A stretch of 64,000 bases of DNA from Streptomyces cynarae. Lineage in GTDB: Bacteria > Actinomycetota > Actinomycetes > Streptomycetales > Streptomycetaceae. The position numbers and the translations under genes are program-made. Below are positions 26,101 to 34,637 of this stretch, piece after piece. How positions within the stretch are numbered: the first letter of the stretch is position 1; the number at the start of each line of letters is the position of its first letter. Where the stretch lies: assembly GCF_025642135.1 (NCBI RefSeq), contig NZ_CP106793.1, positions 3,083,001-3,147,000 on the forward strand, read 5' to 3'. The notes beneath the pieces were generated by a model. That model had not been told where the DNA came from, ran no database searches, and saw only the letters and a list, made by a program, of their open reading frames with translations.

Positions 26101-28680
26101 GTGCCTGGCACAAACCTGACTCGCGAAGAGGCGCAGCAGCGGGCGAAGCTGCTCACCGTTGACTCGTACGAGATCGATCTCGACCTCTCCGGCGCGCAGG
26201 AGGGCGGCACCTACCGGTCCGTGACCACGGTGCGCTTCGACTCCGCGGAGAACGACGCGGAGTCCTTCATCGACCTGGTGGCCCCGACCGTCCACGAGGT
26301 CACTCTCAACGGCGACTCCCTCGACCCCGCCGACGTCTTCAAGGACTCGCGGATCGCCCTGCCCGGGCTCCTGGAGGGCCGCAACATCCTCCGCGTCGTC
26401 GCCGACTGCGCCTACACCAACACCGGCGAGGGCCTGCACCGCTTCGTCGACCCCGTCGACGACCAGGCCTACCTCTACACCCAGTTCGAGGTGCCCGACG
26501 CCCGGCGGGTGTTCGCCTCCTTCGAGCAGCCGGATCTGAAGGCCACCTTCCAGTTCACGGTGAAGGCGCCCAGCGGCTGGACCGTCATTTCCAACTCGCC
26601 CACCCCCGAGCCCAAGGACGACGTCTGGGTCTTCGAGCCGACGCCGCGGATCTCGACGTATGTCACCGCGCTGATCGTCGGCCCGTACCACTCCGTGCAC
26701 AGCGTGTACGAGAAGGACGGCCAGAGCGTCCCGCTCGGCATCTACTGCCGGCCCTCGCTCGCCGAGTACCTCGACTCGGACGCGATCTTCGAGGTGACCC
26801 GGCAGGGCTTCGAGTGGTTCCAGGAGAAGTTCGACTTCGCGTACCCGTTCAAGAAGTACGACCAGCTCTTCGTGCCGGAGTTCAACGCGGGGGCGATGGA
26901 GAACGCGGGCGCGGTCACCCTGCGCGACCAGTACGTGTTCCGCTCCAAGGTGACGGACGCGGCATACGAGGCCCGGGCCGCCACGATCCTGCACGAGCTG
27001 GCCCACATGTGGTTCGGCGACCTGGTGACCATGGAGTGGTGGAACGACCTGTGGCTGAACGAGTCGTTCGCCACCTACGCCGAGGCCGCCTGCCAGGCAC
27101 TCCACCCGAATTCCCGGTGGCCGCACTCCTGGACCACGTTCGCCAACCAGATGAAGACGTGGGCGTACCGGCAGGACCAGCTGCCCTCCACGCACCCGAT
27201 CATGGCCGAGATCAACGACCTGGACGACGTCCTGGTCAACTTCGACGGCATCACGTACGCCAAGGGCGCCAGCGTCCTCAAGCAGCTCGTCGCGTACGTC
27301 GGCATGGACGAGTTCTTCCGCGGCGTGCAGGCGTACTTCAAGCGGCACGCGTACGGCAACACGCGCCTGTCGGACCTGCTGGGCGCCCTGGAGGAGACCT
27401 CCGGCCGGGACCTGAAGACGTGGTCCAAGAAGTGGCTGGAGACCGCGGGCATCAACATCCTGCGGCCCGAGATCGAGACGGACGAGCACGGCGTCATCAC
27501 GTCCTTCGCGATCCGCCAGGAGGCCCCCGCCCTGCCCGCCGGCGCCAAGGGCGAGCCGATCCTGCGCCCGCACCGCATCGCGATCGGCCTGTACGGCCTC
27601 GACGAGGACAGCGGCAAGCTGCTGCGCGACGAGGACGGCCGGATCGAGGTGGACATCGACGGCGAGCTGACCGCCGTGCCGCAGCTGACCGGCCGGCGCC
27701 GCCCGGACGTGGTCCTGCTCAACGACGACGACCTGTCGTACGCCAAGGTCCGCCTGGACGAGAAGTCGCTGGCCTTCGTCACCGAGCACCTGGGCGACTT
27801 CGAGTCGTCGCTGCCGCGCGCCCTGTGCTGGGCCTCGGCCTGGGACATGACCCGGGACGCGGAGCTGGCGACCCGGGACTACCTCTCGCTCGTCCTGTCC
27901 GGCATCGCCAAGGAGTCCGACATCGGTGTCGTGCAGTCGCTGCACCGCCAGGTGAAGCTGGCGATCGACCTGTACGCCGACCCGTCCGCGCGCGAGGCGC
28001 TGCTGACCCGGTGGACGGACGCGACCCTCGCCCATCTGCGCGCCGCCGAGCCGGGCAGCGACCACCAGCTCGCCTGGGCGCGCGCCTTCGCGGCGACCGC
28101 CCGCACCCCGGAGCAGCTGGACCTGCTGGAGGCTCTGCTCGACGGTTCGCAGTCGGTGGAGGGCCTGGTCGTGGACACCGAGCTGCGCTGGGCGTTCGTG
28201 GAGCGGCTCGCCGCGGTGGGCCGCTTCGACGAGGCGGAGATCGCGGGCGAGCTGGAGCGCGACAAGACGGCGGCCGGTGAGCGGCACGCGGCCACCGCCC
28301 GGGCCGCCCGCCCGACCGCGGAGGCCAAGGCGGAGGCGTGGGCGTCGGTCGTGGAGTCCGACAAGCTGCCGAACGCCGTGCAGGAGGCGGTGATCGCCGG
28401 CTTCGTCGAGACCGACCAGCGGGAGCTGCTCGCTCCGTACGCGGAGAAGTACTTCGAGGTGGTCAGGGACGTCTGGGACTCCCGCTCGCACGAGATGGCC
28501 CAGCAGATCGTGGTCGGTCTCTACCCGTCGATCCAGGTGTCCGAGGACACGCTGGCGAAGACCGACACCTGGCTGGCCTCCGCCGAACCGCCCCCGGCGC
28601 TGCGACGCCTGGTCTCGGAGGCCCGCGCGGGCATCGAACGGGCGCTGAAGGCCCAGGCGGCGGACGCGGCCGCGGCCTGA
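26101..28680 (+). CDS. pepN: Aminopeptidase N (M1 family), copy 2
   Basis: 859-residue zinc aminopeptidase. GAMENAG near residue 266 and HELAHMWFGDL with WLNESFA near 297-320 are canonical. The N-terminus PGTNLTREEAQQRAKLLTVDSYEIDLDLSG aligns with PGENLSRDEAQERAALL of copy 1, so the two are clear paralogues 12 kb apart. This copy has the standard active-site sequence and is the likely housekeeping enzyme. The GTG start has GAGGAG upstream. It ends with a textbook terminator at 28693. Confidence 0.95.
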   Translation: MPGTNLTREEAQQRAKLLTVDSYEIDLDLSGAQEGGTYRSVTTVRFDSAENDAESFIDLVAPTVHEVTLNGDSLDPADVFKDSRIALPGLLEGRNILRVVADCAYTNTGEGLHRFVDPVDDQAYLYTQFEVPDARRVFASFEQPDLKATFQFTVKAPSGWTVISNSPTPEPKDDVWVFEPTPRISTYVTALIVGPYHSVHSVYEKDGQSVPLGIYCRPSLAEYLDSDAIFEVTRQGFEWFQEKFDFAYPFKKYDQLFVPEFNAGAMENAGAVTLRDQYVFRSKVTDAAYEARAATILHELAHMWFGDLVTMEWWNDLWLNESFATYAEAACQALHPNSRWPHSWTTFANQMKTWAYRQDQLPSTHPIMAEINDLDDVLVNFDGITYAKGASVLKQLVAYVGMDEFFRGVQAYFKRHAYGNTRLSDLLGALEETSGRDLKTWSKKWLETAGINILRPEIETDEHGVITSFAIRQEAPALPAGAKGEPILRPHRIAIGLYGLDEDSGKLLRDEDGRIEVDIDGELTAVPQLTGRRRPDVVLLNDDDLSYAKVRLDEKSLAFVTEHLGDFESSLPRALCWASAWDMTRDAELATRDYLSLVLSGIAKESDIGVVQSLHRQVKLAIDLYADPSAREALLTRWTDATLAHLRAAEPGSDHQLAWARAFAATARTPEQLDLLEALLDGSQSVEGLVVDTELRWAFVERLAAVGRFDEAEIAGELERDKTAAGERHAATARAARPTAEAKAEAWASVVESDKLPNAVQEAVIAGFVETDQRELLAPYAEKYFEVVRDVWDSRSHEMAQQIVVGLYPSIQVSEDTLAKTDTWLASAEPPPALRRLVSEARAGIERALKAQAADAAAA

Positions 28681-28692
28681 TCGCAAGCGGAA

Positions 28693-28725
28693 GGGGCGCC
28701 CGGCTCATGCGGGGCGCCCCTTTTT
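28693..28725 (+). terminator. Terminator after second pepN
   Basis: 9-bp stem GGGGCGCCC/GGGCGCCCC followed directly by TTTTT. Two copies of GTGGCCGGGTTTTCG follow in tandem between 28729 and 28759. Confidence 0.9.
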
Positions 28726-28795
28726 CTGTGGCCGGGTTTTCGGTGGCCGGGTTTTCGGTGGCCGCGGTGGCCGGCCGGTTCGCTCGCCGGTACCG

Positions 28796-30280
28796 TCATC
28801 CCCGGCCCGTCCAGCTGAGCAGCGCGGCCTCGATCCGGGCGGCGTCGGGCGCCTCGGCGGCCCAGGCGACATAGCCGTCTGGCCGTACCAGCACGGTCGT
28901 ACGCCGTTCGCCCGCCCAGTGCTCCACGGCCAGCCGGTCCTTGCGGCCGGCCTCGTCGTACGGACCCGGCGTGATCAGCACGAACCGGCCGCCCCGCAGG
29001 GCCTCGTGGAGCCGGCCGCCGGTGAGGGCCACGTCCGGGATGCGCCTGCCGGTCAAGGGGTGAGCCCCGCGGGGAGCGGCGTAGGCGTAGCCGATGCCGG
29101 TGACCTGGCCCGTCACGCGCCGCCGGAGGGGGCCGACGTGGGTGACGGCGGCGGCGAGCACGGTGCGCAGCGCGAGGGTCCAGGGGCGCTTGGCCATGGC
29201 GAGGCGCACGATGCCGCCGCTGCTGCGCAGCACCGACCTGCCGACGGGGTGCCGCTCGGACTGGTAGGTGTCCAGGAGGGCGGGGTCGGCGTGGCCGCGC
29301 AGGACGGCGGCGAGCTTCCAGGAGAGGTTCGCGGCGTCCTGCAGACCGGTGTTCATGCCCTGCCCGCCGGCCGGGGTGTGCACATGCGCGGCGTCCCCCG
29401 CGAGGAAGACACGGCCGACCTGGTAGGCGGGCGCCTGGCGCTCGTCGCTGTGGAAGCGCGACATCCAGCGCGCGTCGCGCATGCCGTAGTCGCGGCCGAG
29501 CGCGAGGCGGACGGTGTCGCGGACCTCGTCGAGGTCGAGCGGCGCGCTGTCGGGGACGTTGCGGCCGCGGTGCCAGGCGATGACGCGGTGGTAGCCGTCG
29601 CCGAAGGGCGCGATGAAGGCGAAGGCGTCACCGACCGCGTTGGCGGTCAGCGTCCGCTCGGGCTGCTCGTCGAGGAGGACGTCGGCGAGGACGACGGAAC
29701 GGATGACGGACTTGCCCGGGAAGGGCAGGCCGATCGAGGTGCGTACGGCGCTGTGGATGCCGTCGGCACCCACGGCATAGGCGGCGCGCAGTTCGCCGGG
29801 CTCGCCGTCGGGGCGACGGACGTGCAGCGTCACACCGTCGGCGTCCTGGCCGACGCCGGTGACCTCGGTCTCGTACAGGAACCGCACCCCGGCGTCGGCC
29901 GCGCGCCGCTCCAGCGCCTTCTCGACCTCGTACTGGGGCAGGACGAGCAGGTGGCGGAAGCGGGAGGGGAGCGTGTCGAGCCGGATGGAGAGCCCGCCGA
30001 AGAGCCGGATGTCGGAGAGCGGCTGTCCCTTGGCCTCGAGGTCGTCGGCGAGATCGCGGGCGTCGAGTTGCTCCAGGGTGCGGGCGTGCAGGACGAAGGC
30101 GCGGGAGAGATTGCTGATCCTGTGGGGGCGCTTCTCGACGAGGGTGACGGGGACGCCGGCGGTGGCGAGGTCACCGGCGAGGAGGAGACCCGTGGGGCCG
30201 GAGCCGACGACGAGGACGCCGGTGGGGGCGGCTTCGCCGTCGCTGTGAGCGGTGGTGACGGTGGTGCGGGGCTGTGCCAT
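28796..30280 (-). CDS. FAD-dependent aromatic hydroxylase (PheA/TfdB type)
   Basis: 494 residues, group A flavoprotein monooxygenase that uses NAD(P)H and oxygen to hydroxylate an aromatic substrate. FAD motifs are in order: GSGPTGLLLAGDL near residue 26, the DG motif GADGIHSAVRTS near 180, and the GD motif FLAGDAAHVHTPAGGQGMNTGLQDA near 302. The C-terminus has a thioredoxin-like tail used in rifampicin- and phenol-type monooxygenases. ATG 30280 follows AGGAGG. Its promoter (TTGACC-18-TATGTT on this strand, 30326-30355) lies in the operator-like array, and the divergent TetR gene is the probable repressor. The substrate may be an antibiotic or phenol. Confidence 0.92.
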   Translation of the reverse strand: MAQPRTTVTTAHSDGEAAPTGVLVVGSGPTGLLLAGDLATAGVPVTLVEKRPHRISNLSRAFVLHARTLEQLDARDLADDLEAKGQPLSDIRLFGGLSIRLDTLPSRFRHLLVLPQYEVEKALERRAADAGVRFLYETEVTGVGQDADGVTLHVRRPDGEPGELRAAYAVGADGIHSAVRTSIGLPFPGKSVIRSVVLADVLLDEQPERTLTANAVGDAFAFIAPFGDGYHRVIAWHRGRNVPDSAPLDLDEVRDTVRLALGRDYGMRDARWMSRFHSDERQAPAYQVGRVFLAGDAAHVHTPAGGQGMNTGLQDAANLSWKLAAVLRGHADPALLDTYQSERHPVGRSVLRSSGGIVRLAMAKRPWTLALRTVLAAAVTHVGPLRRRVTGQVTGIGYAYAAPRGAHPLTGRRIPDVALTGGRLHEALRGGRFVLITPGPYDEAGRKDRLAVEHWAGERRTTVLVRPDGYVAWAAEAPDAARIEAALLSWTGRG

Positions 30281-30294
30281 GGCTGCCTCCTGAT

Positions 30295-30378
30295 GCCAAC
30301 GCGTGTGGGCCAACGCTCGTTTGCCAACATACGTTGGCCAACAGTGGACGGTCAACACCTGTTGGCCTACGGTTGTTG
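30295..30378. promoter_or_regulatory. Six tandem 14-bp operator-like units in a divergent promoter
   Basis: Units start at 30295, 30309, 30323, 30337, 30351 and 30365, with consensus GCCAAC then GTTG at the unit end. Between them they form interlocking palindromes such as CCAACATACGTTGG (30324-30337) and GGCCAACAG/CTGTTGGCC (30336-30344 with 30359-30367). The array covers both start regions and ends two bases before the TetR ATG. It is best read as the binding array of that TetR protein. Confidence 0.8.
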
Positions 30379-30380
30379 GC

Positions 30381-30953
30381 ATGCCCGAGAAGCCCCCACC
30401 CCGCCGCTCCGACGCCACCCGCGGCGCGATCCTCGCCGCCGCCCGGGAACGCTTCGCCTCCGACGGCTATGAGCGCACCACCATCCGCGCGATCGCCAGG
30501 GACGCGCGGATCGACCCGTCCATGGTGATGCGCTACTACGGCTCGAAGGAGGGTCTCTTCGACGCGGTGCTCGACGTCGATCTGCGCCTGCCCGACCTGA
30601 GGGGAGTGCCCGTCCACGATGTGGGCGTGGTCCTGGTGAACCACTTCCTGACGCTCTGGGAGGAGAACCACGACGCGCTCACCGCACTGCTGCGCGTGGG
30701 CGTCACCAATCCGGCGGGGGCCCGGCGGCTCCAGGAGATCTTCCGGGACCAGTTGCTGCCGGTCGCGCGGCAGACCTGCCCCGATCCCGAGCAGGCGCCC
30801 ACCCGGGCCGGGCTCGCCGCCTCGCAGGTCGTCGGGATGGCGTTCGCCCGGTACGTCCTGAAGATCCCGCCGGCCGTCACTCTGGCCCGCGAGGAGGTGG
30901 TGGCCTGGCTGGCCCCCACGCTGCGGCGCTACCTCACCGCACCGCATCCGTAG
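30381..30953 (+). CDS. TetR-family transcriptional regulator
   Basis: 190 residues. A standard TetR DNA-binding domain at about 12-58: AILAAARERFASDGYERTTIRAIARDARIDPSMVMRYYGSKEGLF. A variable ligand-binding helical domain follows, ending VALTLAREEVVAWLAPTLRRYL-like. The ATG at 30381 has no ribosome site and sits right after the 14-bp array, so the mRNA is probably leaderless; an upstream GTG at 30303 would translate the array itself and is unlikely. It is divergent from the flavin hydroxylase it probably represses, and presumably responds to that enzyme's substrate. Confidence 0.92.
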   Translation: MPEKPPPRRSDATRGAILAAARERFASDGYERTTIRAIARDARIDPSMVMRYYGSKEGLFDAVLDVDLRLPDLRGVPVHDVGVVLVNHFLTLWEENHDALTALLRVGVTNPAGARRLQEIFRDQLLPVARQTCPDPEQAPTRAGLAASQVVGMAFARYVLKIPPAVTLAREEVVAWLAPTLRRYLTAPHP

Positions 30954-30976
30954 ACCCGAAGGTGTGGAGAACGACG

Positions 30977-31054
30977 GTAGGCCCGCGGAGCCGCGGGCCT
31001 ACGAACACGCCGAGGGAGCCCACGCCCCCGTCCGGTGCGCGGACTCCCTCGGCG
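30977..31054. terminator. Two inverted repeats between convergent genes
   Basis: First stem: 12 bp, 30977-30988 with 30991-31002, only 2 bases between arms. Second: 11 bp, CGCCGAGGGAG at 31008-31018 with CTCCCTCGGCG at 31044-31054. They separate the TetR gene from the convergent small membrane protein and probably stop transcription from both sides. Confidence 0.65.
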
Positions 31055-31075
31055 GAGAGTACGACCGTGTGGGCG

Positions 31076-31315
31076 TCAGCCCTGCTTGGTCTCCTTGCGG
31101 GTCTTGTCGGTCACCATGACCAGGCCCGCGATGACCAGGAACAGCACGATGGGCGCCGCCACGAACAGCCCCAGCGTGTCGGCCACGCTCAGGCCCTTGC
31201 CGGGGTCGTCGCCGTCGTCGCGGGTCAGCGCGAGCGCGGGGGACGACATGAGCAGCATCATCAGCGTCGTACCGGCGGCCAGGGCGCCGGCGCGCAGGGC
31301 GTTCTTCTTGTCCAC
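31076..31315 (-). CDS. Small membrane protein with signal-like N-terminus
   Basis: 79 residues. The N-terminus (MDKKNALRAGALAAGTTLMMLLMSSPALA) looks like a cleavable signal peptide ending in ALA. A second hydrophobic segment, TLGLFVAAPIVLFLVIAGLVMV, spans the membrane, and the tail is basic (TDKTRKETKQG). No function is known. It lies downstream of malQ on the same strand, across a 22-bp tandem repeat. Confidence 0.7.
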   Translation of the reverse strand: MDKKNALRAGALAAGTTLMMLLMSSPALALTRDDGDDPGKGLSVADTLGLFVAAPIVLFLVIAGLVMVTDKTRKETKQG

Positions 31316-31356
31316 GGTGCAAAAGTAGCGAACGCCCGAACGGCCCGCGCGCCCGG

Positions 31357-31497
31357 GGTGCCGTACCGGGCGCCCCGGGCGCCGTACCGGGGCCGCCGGG
31401 GCGCCGTACCGGGGCCGCCGGGGCGCCGTACCGGGGCCGCCGAGGTCCCGTTCCGGTCACAGGGGCGCCGTACCGGGGCCGCCGAGGTGCCGTACCG
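31357..31497. repeat. GC-rich 22-bp tandem repeat between malQ and the small membrane gene
   Basis: GCCGTACC recurs at 31381, 31403 and 31425 (period 22) with units GCCGTACCGGGGCCGCCGGG plus GC, and again less regularly at about 31359, 31467 and 31489. The tract fills the whole gap between the malQ stop and the next gene on the minus strand. Units fold on themselves because CCGGGGCC and GGCGCC are self-complementary. Confidence 0.85.
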
Positions 31498-31500
31498 CGC

Positions 31501-33576
31501 CTACCGGCCCCGTACCACATCCATCAGCGCATACAGCCGCGGCGAGGCCGCCAGGTCCTCCAGCGTCACCGGGCGTCCCTGCGCGTCCGCGATCGGCAGG
31601 CGCCAGTTCGGGTACTGGTCCCAGGTGCCCGGCAGGTTCTGCGGGCGGCGGTCGCCGACCGCATCGGGCAGCCAGACGCCGACCAGCCGGGCGGGGGTGC
31701 GCAGCAGGAAGCGGTGGACGGCCTGGATCTCCCTCTCCTCCGACACCGCCGAGTTCCCGCCGCTGCCCCCTTCGAGCAGGCCGAGCCGCGACAGCAGGGC
31801 GAGCCACTGGCCGGTCTCGGCGGCGGCTTCGGCGCGCTCCTCGGCCAGGGGGCGGGTGAGCAGGCCGAGCCGGTCGCGCAGTTCGACGTGCTCTCCGCTG
31901 AGCCGGGCGGCGGTGGGCGGCAGGTCGTGGGTGGTGGCGGTGGCCAGGCAGTCGGCGCGCCAGCGTTCCGGCGGCAGCGGCTGCCCGTTGCCCTCCCAGT
32001 CCCGTTCGAACCACAGGACGGACGTGCCGAGCACCCCGCGCTCGTGCAGCGTCTCGCGCACCCCGGGCTCCACCGTCCCGAGGTCCTCGCCGATGACCAG
32101 CGCCCCGGCGCGAGAGGCCTCCAGTACCAGGACGGCGAGCATGGCCTCGGCGTCGTAGCGGACGTAGGTGCCCTCGGTGGGCGGCTGCCCCTGGGGCACC
32201 CACCACAGCCGGAACAGGCCCATGACGTGGTCGATGCGCAGGGCGCCCGCGTGCCGCAGCAGGGCGCGCAGCAGCCGGCGGTAGGGGGCGTAGCCGGAGG
32301 CGGCGAGCCGGTCGGGGCGCCAGGGCGGCAGGCCCCAGTCCTGGCCGCGCGGGTTGAAGGCGTCCGGCGGGGCGCCCACCGACATCCCGGACGCCAGGTA
32401 CTCCTGCTGGGCCCAGGCGTCGGCACCGCCCGGGTGCACGCCGACCGCGAGGTCGTGGATCAGCCCGACCGGCATTCCGGCGTCGCGGGCGGTGCGCTGG
32501 GCGGTGGCGAGCTGGGCGTCGGTGAGCCAGGCGAGCCGGCTGTGGAAGTCGACGCGGTCCATCAGCTCGGCGCGGGCGCGACCGGTCGCGGCCGAGCGGG
32601 GGTCGCGCAGCCGGGTGGGCCAGCCGTGCCAGTCCGGGCCGTAGAGCTCGGCGAGCGCGCACCAGGTGGCGTGGTCCTCCAGCTCCTGGCCCTGCTCGGC
32701 GAGGAAGTCGGCGTAGGCGGCGCGCCGTCCCGGCCCCAGCGGGACGGCGTGCACGAGCTCCAGCGCCTCGCGTTTGAGCTGCCACACGGCGTCGCGGTCG
32801 ATCAACTCGCCCTTGTCGAGGACGGATTCGCGCAGCCGCGCGGCGCGCTCCAGCAGCGTCCGGATGCGGGAGCGGTCCTCGGCGTAGGGGAACTCGGGGA
32901 TGTCCTCGACGCGCAGGTGCACGGGGTCCGGGTGGCGACGGGAGGAGGGGCGGTAGGGGGACGGGTCGGTGGGAGCGCCGGCTACGGCCGCGTGCAAGGG
33001 GTTGACCTGCACGAACCCCGCGCCGAGCGCACGTCCGGCCCAGGCGGTGAGCTCGGTCAGGTCGCCGAGGTCGCCCATGCCCCAGGAGCGGCGGGAGAGC
33101 AGGGAGTAGAGCTGGACGAGCAGTCCGTAGGAGCGCCCCGGCGGCGCGGGCAGCCGGGCGGGGGCGGCGATGAGGTGGGCCTCGGCCGTGCGGCCGTCGG
33201 GGGCGGTGACGTGGAGGGTGTGCACGCCGGGCGGGAGGTCGTCGGCGGAGGCGCGCGTCTCGCCCTGTTCGGTCTCGACGCGCACCCGGGTGCCGTCCGG
33301 GAGGGCGGCGAGTGCGGCGGGCGGCTCGCCGCCCCAGCCGACCACGGTCGGGGGCAGCAGCCGTGCCCGCAGCTCGCTTTCACGGGCGGCCAGGGCGTCA
33401 CCCACGGCGTCCGGGGTGCTCGCGTCCACGCCGAGCGCGGCGAGGGCGGCGGTGACCGCGGTGTCCGAGGCCGTGACCGTACGGTCCGGGGAGGGGCGGT
33501 AGGAGGTGGCGACGCCGTGCAGCGCGGCGAGCCGGAACAGGGGCGTGTCGTCGCGCGCGGGGGCCGCCGGTGTCAT
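31501..33576 (-). CDS. malQ: 4-alpha-glucanotransferase
   Basis: 691 residues, GH77 amylomaltase that moves alpha-1,4-glucan segments between maltooligosaccharides in the cytoplasm. The nucleophile Asp is in LRIDHVMGLFRLWW and the acid Glu in VIGEDLGTV; the transition-state stabilising Asp is in TATTHDLPP. An N-terminal extension of about 150 residues with a small beta domain (VGWGGEPPAALAALPDGTRVRVETEQG) is typical of the actinobacterial form. The ATG follows immediately after the stop of the small repeat peptide, which suggests translational coupling. Confidence 0.94.
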   Translation of the reverse strand: MTPAAPARDDTPLFRLAALHGVATSYRPSPDRTVTASDTAVTAALAALGVDASTPDAVGDALAARESELRARLLPPTVVGWGGEPPAALAALPDGTRVRVETEQGETRASADDLPPGVHTLHVTAPDGRTAEAHLIAAPARLPAPPGRSYGLLVQLYSLLSRRSWGMGDLGDLTELTAWAGRALGAGFVQVNPLHAAVAGAPTDPSPYRPSSRRHPDPVHLRVEDIPEFPYAEDRSRIRTLLERAARLRESVLDKGELIDRDAVWQLKREALELVHAVPLGPGRRAAYADFLAEQGQELEDHATWCALAELYGPDWHGWPTRLRDPRSAATGRARAELMDRVDFHSRLAWLTDAQLATAQRTARDAGMPVGLIHDLAVGVHPGGADAWAQQEYLASGMSVGAPPDAFNPRGQDWGLPPWRPDRLAASGYAPYRRLLRALLRHAGALRIDHVMGLFRLWWVPQGQPPTEGTYVRYDAEAMLAVLVLEASRAGALVIGEDLGTVEPGVRETLHERGVLGTSVLWFERDWEGNGQPLPPERWRADCLATATTHDLPPTAARLSGEHVELRDRLGLLTRPLAEERAEAAAETGQWLALLSRLGLLEGGSGGNSAVSEEREIQAVHRFLLRTPARLVGVWLPDAVGDRRPQNLPGTWDQYPNWRLPIADAQGRPVTLEDLAASPRLYALMDVVRGR

Positions 33577-33816
33577 CTAGTACCCCATGGGGTCCGGGCC
33601 GGCGGCCAGAGGCTCACTTGTCAGGGGGGCGACGTCGGCGAGCGGGGGTTCGCTGGTGAGGGGCTCGGCGTCGGGCAGCGGCGGCTCGCTGGTCAGCGGC
33701 GCCTGGGTGCGGGCGCCCTCCGCGCTGAGGACGCCGATCGGGGCCCGGGGGGCGGCGGACGGTTCCGCGCGACGTTTGGACAGGGTCGGGAGCGGATGGT
33801 GTGCCGGTGCGGCCAC
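33577..33816 (-). CDS. Small Pro-rich peptide with three 12-residue repeats, abutting malQ
   Basis: 79 residues, starting at GTG 33816 with a strong AAGGAGG five bases upstream. The first 38 residues are basic and Ala/Pro-rich (VAAPAHHPLPTLSKRRAEP). The rest is three tandem copies of a 12-residue unit, PLTSEPPLPDAE, PLTSEPPLADVA and PLTSEPLAAGPD, then MGY. The stop codon touches the malQ ATG. It has no signal peptide or membrane segment. The leader-plus-repeated-core layout resembles RiPP precursors, but no modifying enzyme is nearby, so that remains speculation. Confidence 0.65.
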   Translation of the reverse strand: MAAPAHHPLPTLSKRRAEPSAAPRAPIGVLSAEGARTQAPLTSEPPLPDAEPLTSEPPLADVAPLTSEPLAAGPDPMGY

Positions 33817-34117
33817 GGGGGCCTCCTTGTCGTCGTGCGACGTTCTGCGGGTGAGTGCAGCCCTACCCAGTGGGCGCGTGCGCAGACGTGTGAGGACGGA
33901 CAACGTGGGTCTGGTCACAAAACGTACTGCCGCGCCGCCTCCCCGGGTCGCCGACACCCCACAGAAAGGTAAAAGGCAAGAAAACAAACGTTGTTGACAA
34001 GGTGAAGAAGTTAAGTGATCTTTAAAGGCCCCTCCGGACCCTGCCCGGTCCGAAGGGGCCAGGAGGCACATCCGCCTCCGGAGCACATGATCCGCAACCT
34101 GGTGAGGAGTAACAGAC
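33817..34117 (+). promoter_or_regulatory. Promoter and structured 5' UTR of the secreted-protein gene
   Basis: A TTGACA at 33994-33999 stands in an A-rich stretch (unusual here), with no confident -10. Downstream is a 14-bp stem with one mismatch (34027-34040 with 34047-34060), then a 6-bp hairpin GGAGGC/GCCTCC (34062-34079) and a ribosome site GTGAGGAG. The layout suggests a highly expressed or stabilised message. No gene is seen in the rest of the gap. Confidence 0.45.
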
Positions 34118-34552
34118 ATGCGTTCCGTGACCACCATACGCCGGGCGGCTCTGGCCGCCGCCGCCGTGGCTTCCCTCGGCCTGATCAACGCGCCCTCGGC
34201 CGCCGCCAACTGGACCAGTTACATCAGCAGCTGGACCGACGGCAACGAGTCCCGCCGCTGGGCGGACGAGAGCTACTCGCAGGTCCAGTTCACCAACTGC
34301 TTCGCCCAGTACGGCACCCAGGACTCGGTCGTCGTCAAGATGTGGCAGGACAAGCCGCTGGCGACCGACCCGAGCTACGGCAGCAAGACGTTCACCAACT
34401 GCTTCAAGGGCTCGGGCTACACCAGCAACGGCGAGTGGACCGGCCTGCCGTCGGGTGACTTCTACTTCGAGGCGGACAAGATCGCCCAGGGCGGCTCCTG
34501 CTGTCTGCTCAACGTCAGCACCGTCTACGTCGACACCACCCAGGCGGACTGA
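34118..34552 (+). CDS. Small secreted Cys-containing protein
   Basis: 144 residues; family not recognised. A signal peptide covers about 1-30 (RR, then AALAAAAVASLGLINAPSAAA). The mature protein (about 114 residues) begins NWTSYISSWTDGNESRRW and carries the motif FTNCF twice (58-62 and 92-96), plus a Cys-Cys pair at 128-129. Two disulfides are possible, in an extracellular beta-rich fold. GAGGAG precedes the ATG. Next come a strong hairpin and three genes for an ABC system, so this could be the exported product, or a substrate or partner of that transporter. Confidence 0.75.
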   Translation: MRSVTTIRRAALAAAAVASLGLINAPSAAANWTSYISSWTDGNESRRWADESYSQVQFTNCFAQYGTQDSVVVKMWQDKPLATDPSYGSKTFTNCFKGSGYTSNGEWTGLPSGDFYFEADKIAQGGSCCLLNVSTVYVDTTQAD

Positions 34553-34571
34553 ACGGCCGATCACCCGAGGA

Positions 34572-34616
34572 GGGGAGGGGCGTTCACCGGGCACCGCCCG
34601 GGGAGCGCCCCTCCCC
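34572..34616 (+). terminator. Partial terminator between secreted protein and ABC genes
   Basis: Outer 11-bp stem GGGGAGGGGCG (34572-34582) with CGCCCCTCCCC (34606-34616) and an inner CCGGGC/GCCCGG hairpin. There is no T run. It would lower read-through so that the secreted protein exceeds the transporter. Confidence 0.6.
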
Positions 34617-34637
34617 GCCCCCCACCCAAGGACATCC

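Noticed and set aside
30303..30380. TetR start at GTG 30303 with 26 more residues
   Set aside because: It would translate the 14-bp operator-like array; the TetR fold begins normally from ATG 30381.
31357..31497. CRISPR array or coding repeat
   Set aside because: The 22-bp units are contiguous, GC-rich and self-complementary, without spacers or a start codon with ribosome site.
33577..33816. Graspetide-type RiPP cluster
   Set aside because: The repeats look core-like, but there is no ATP-grasp ligase, YcaO, radical SAM or protease gene within the window close to it.
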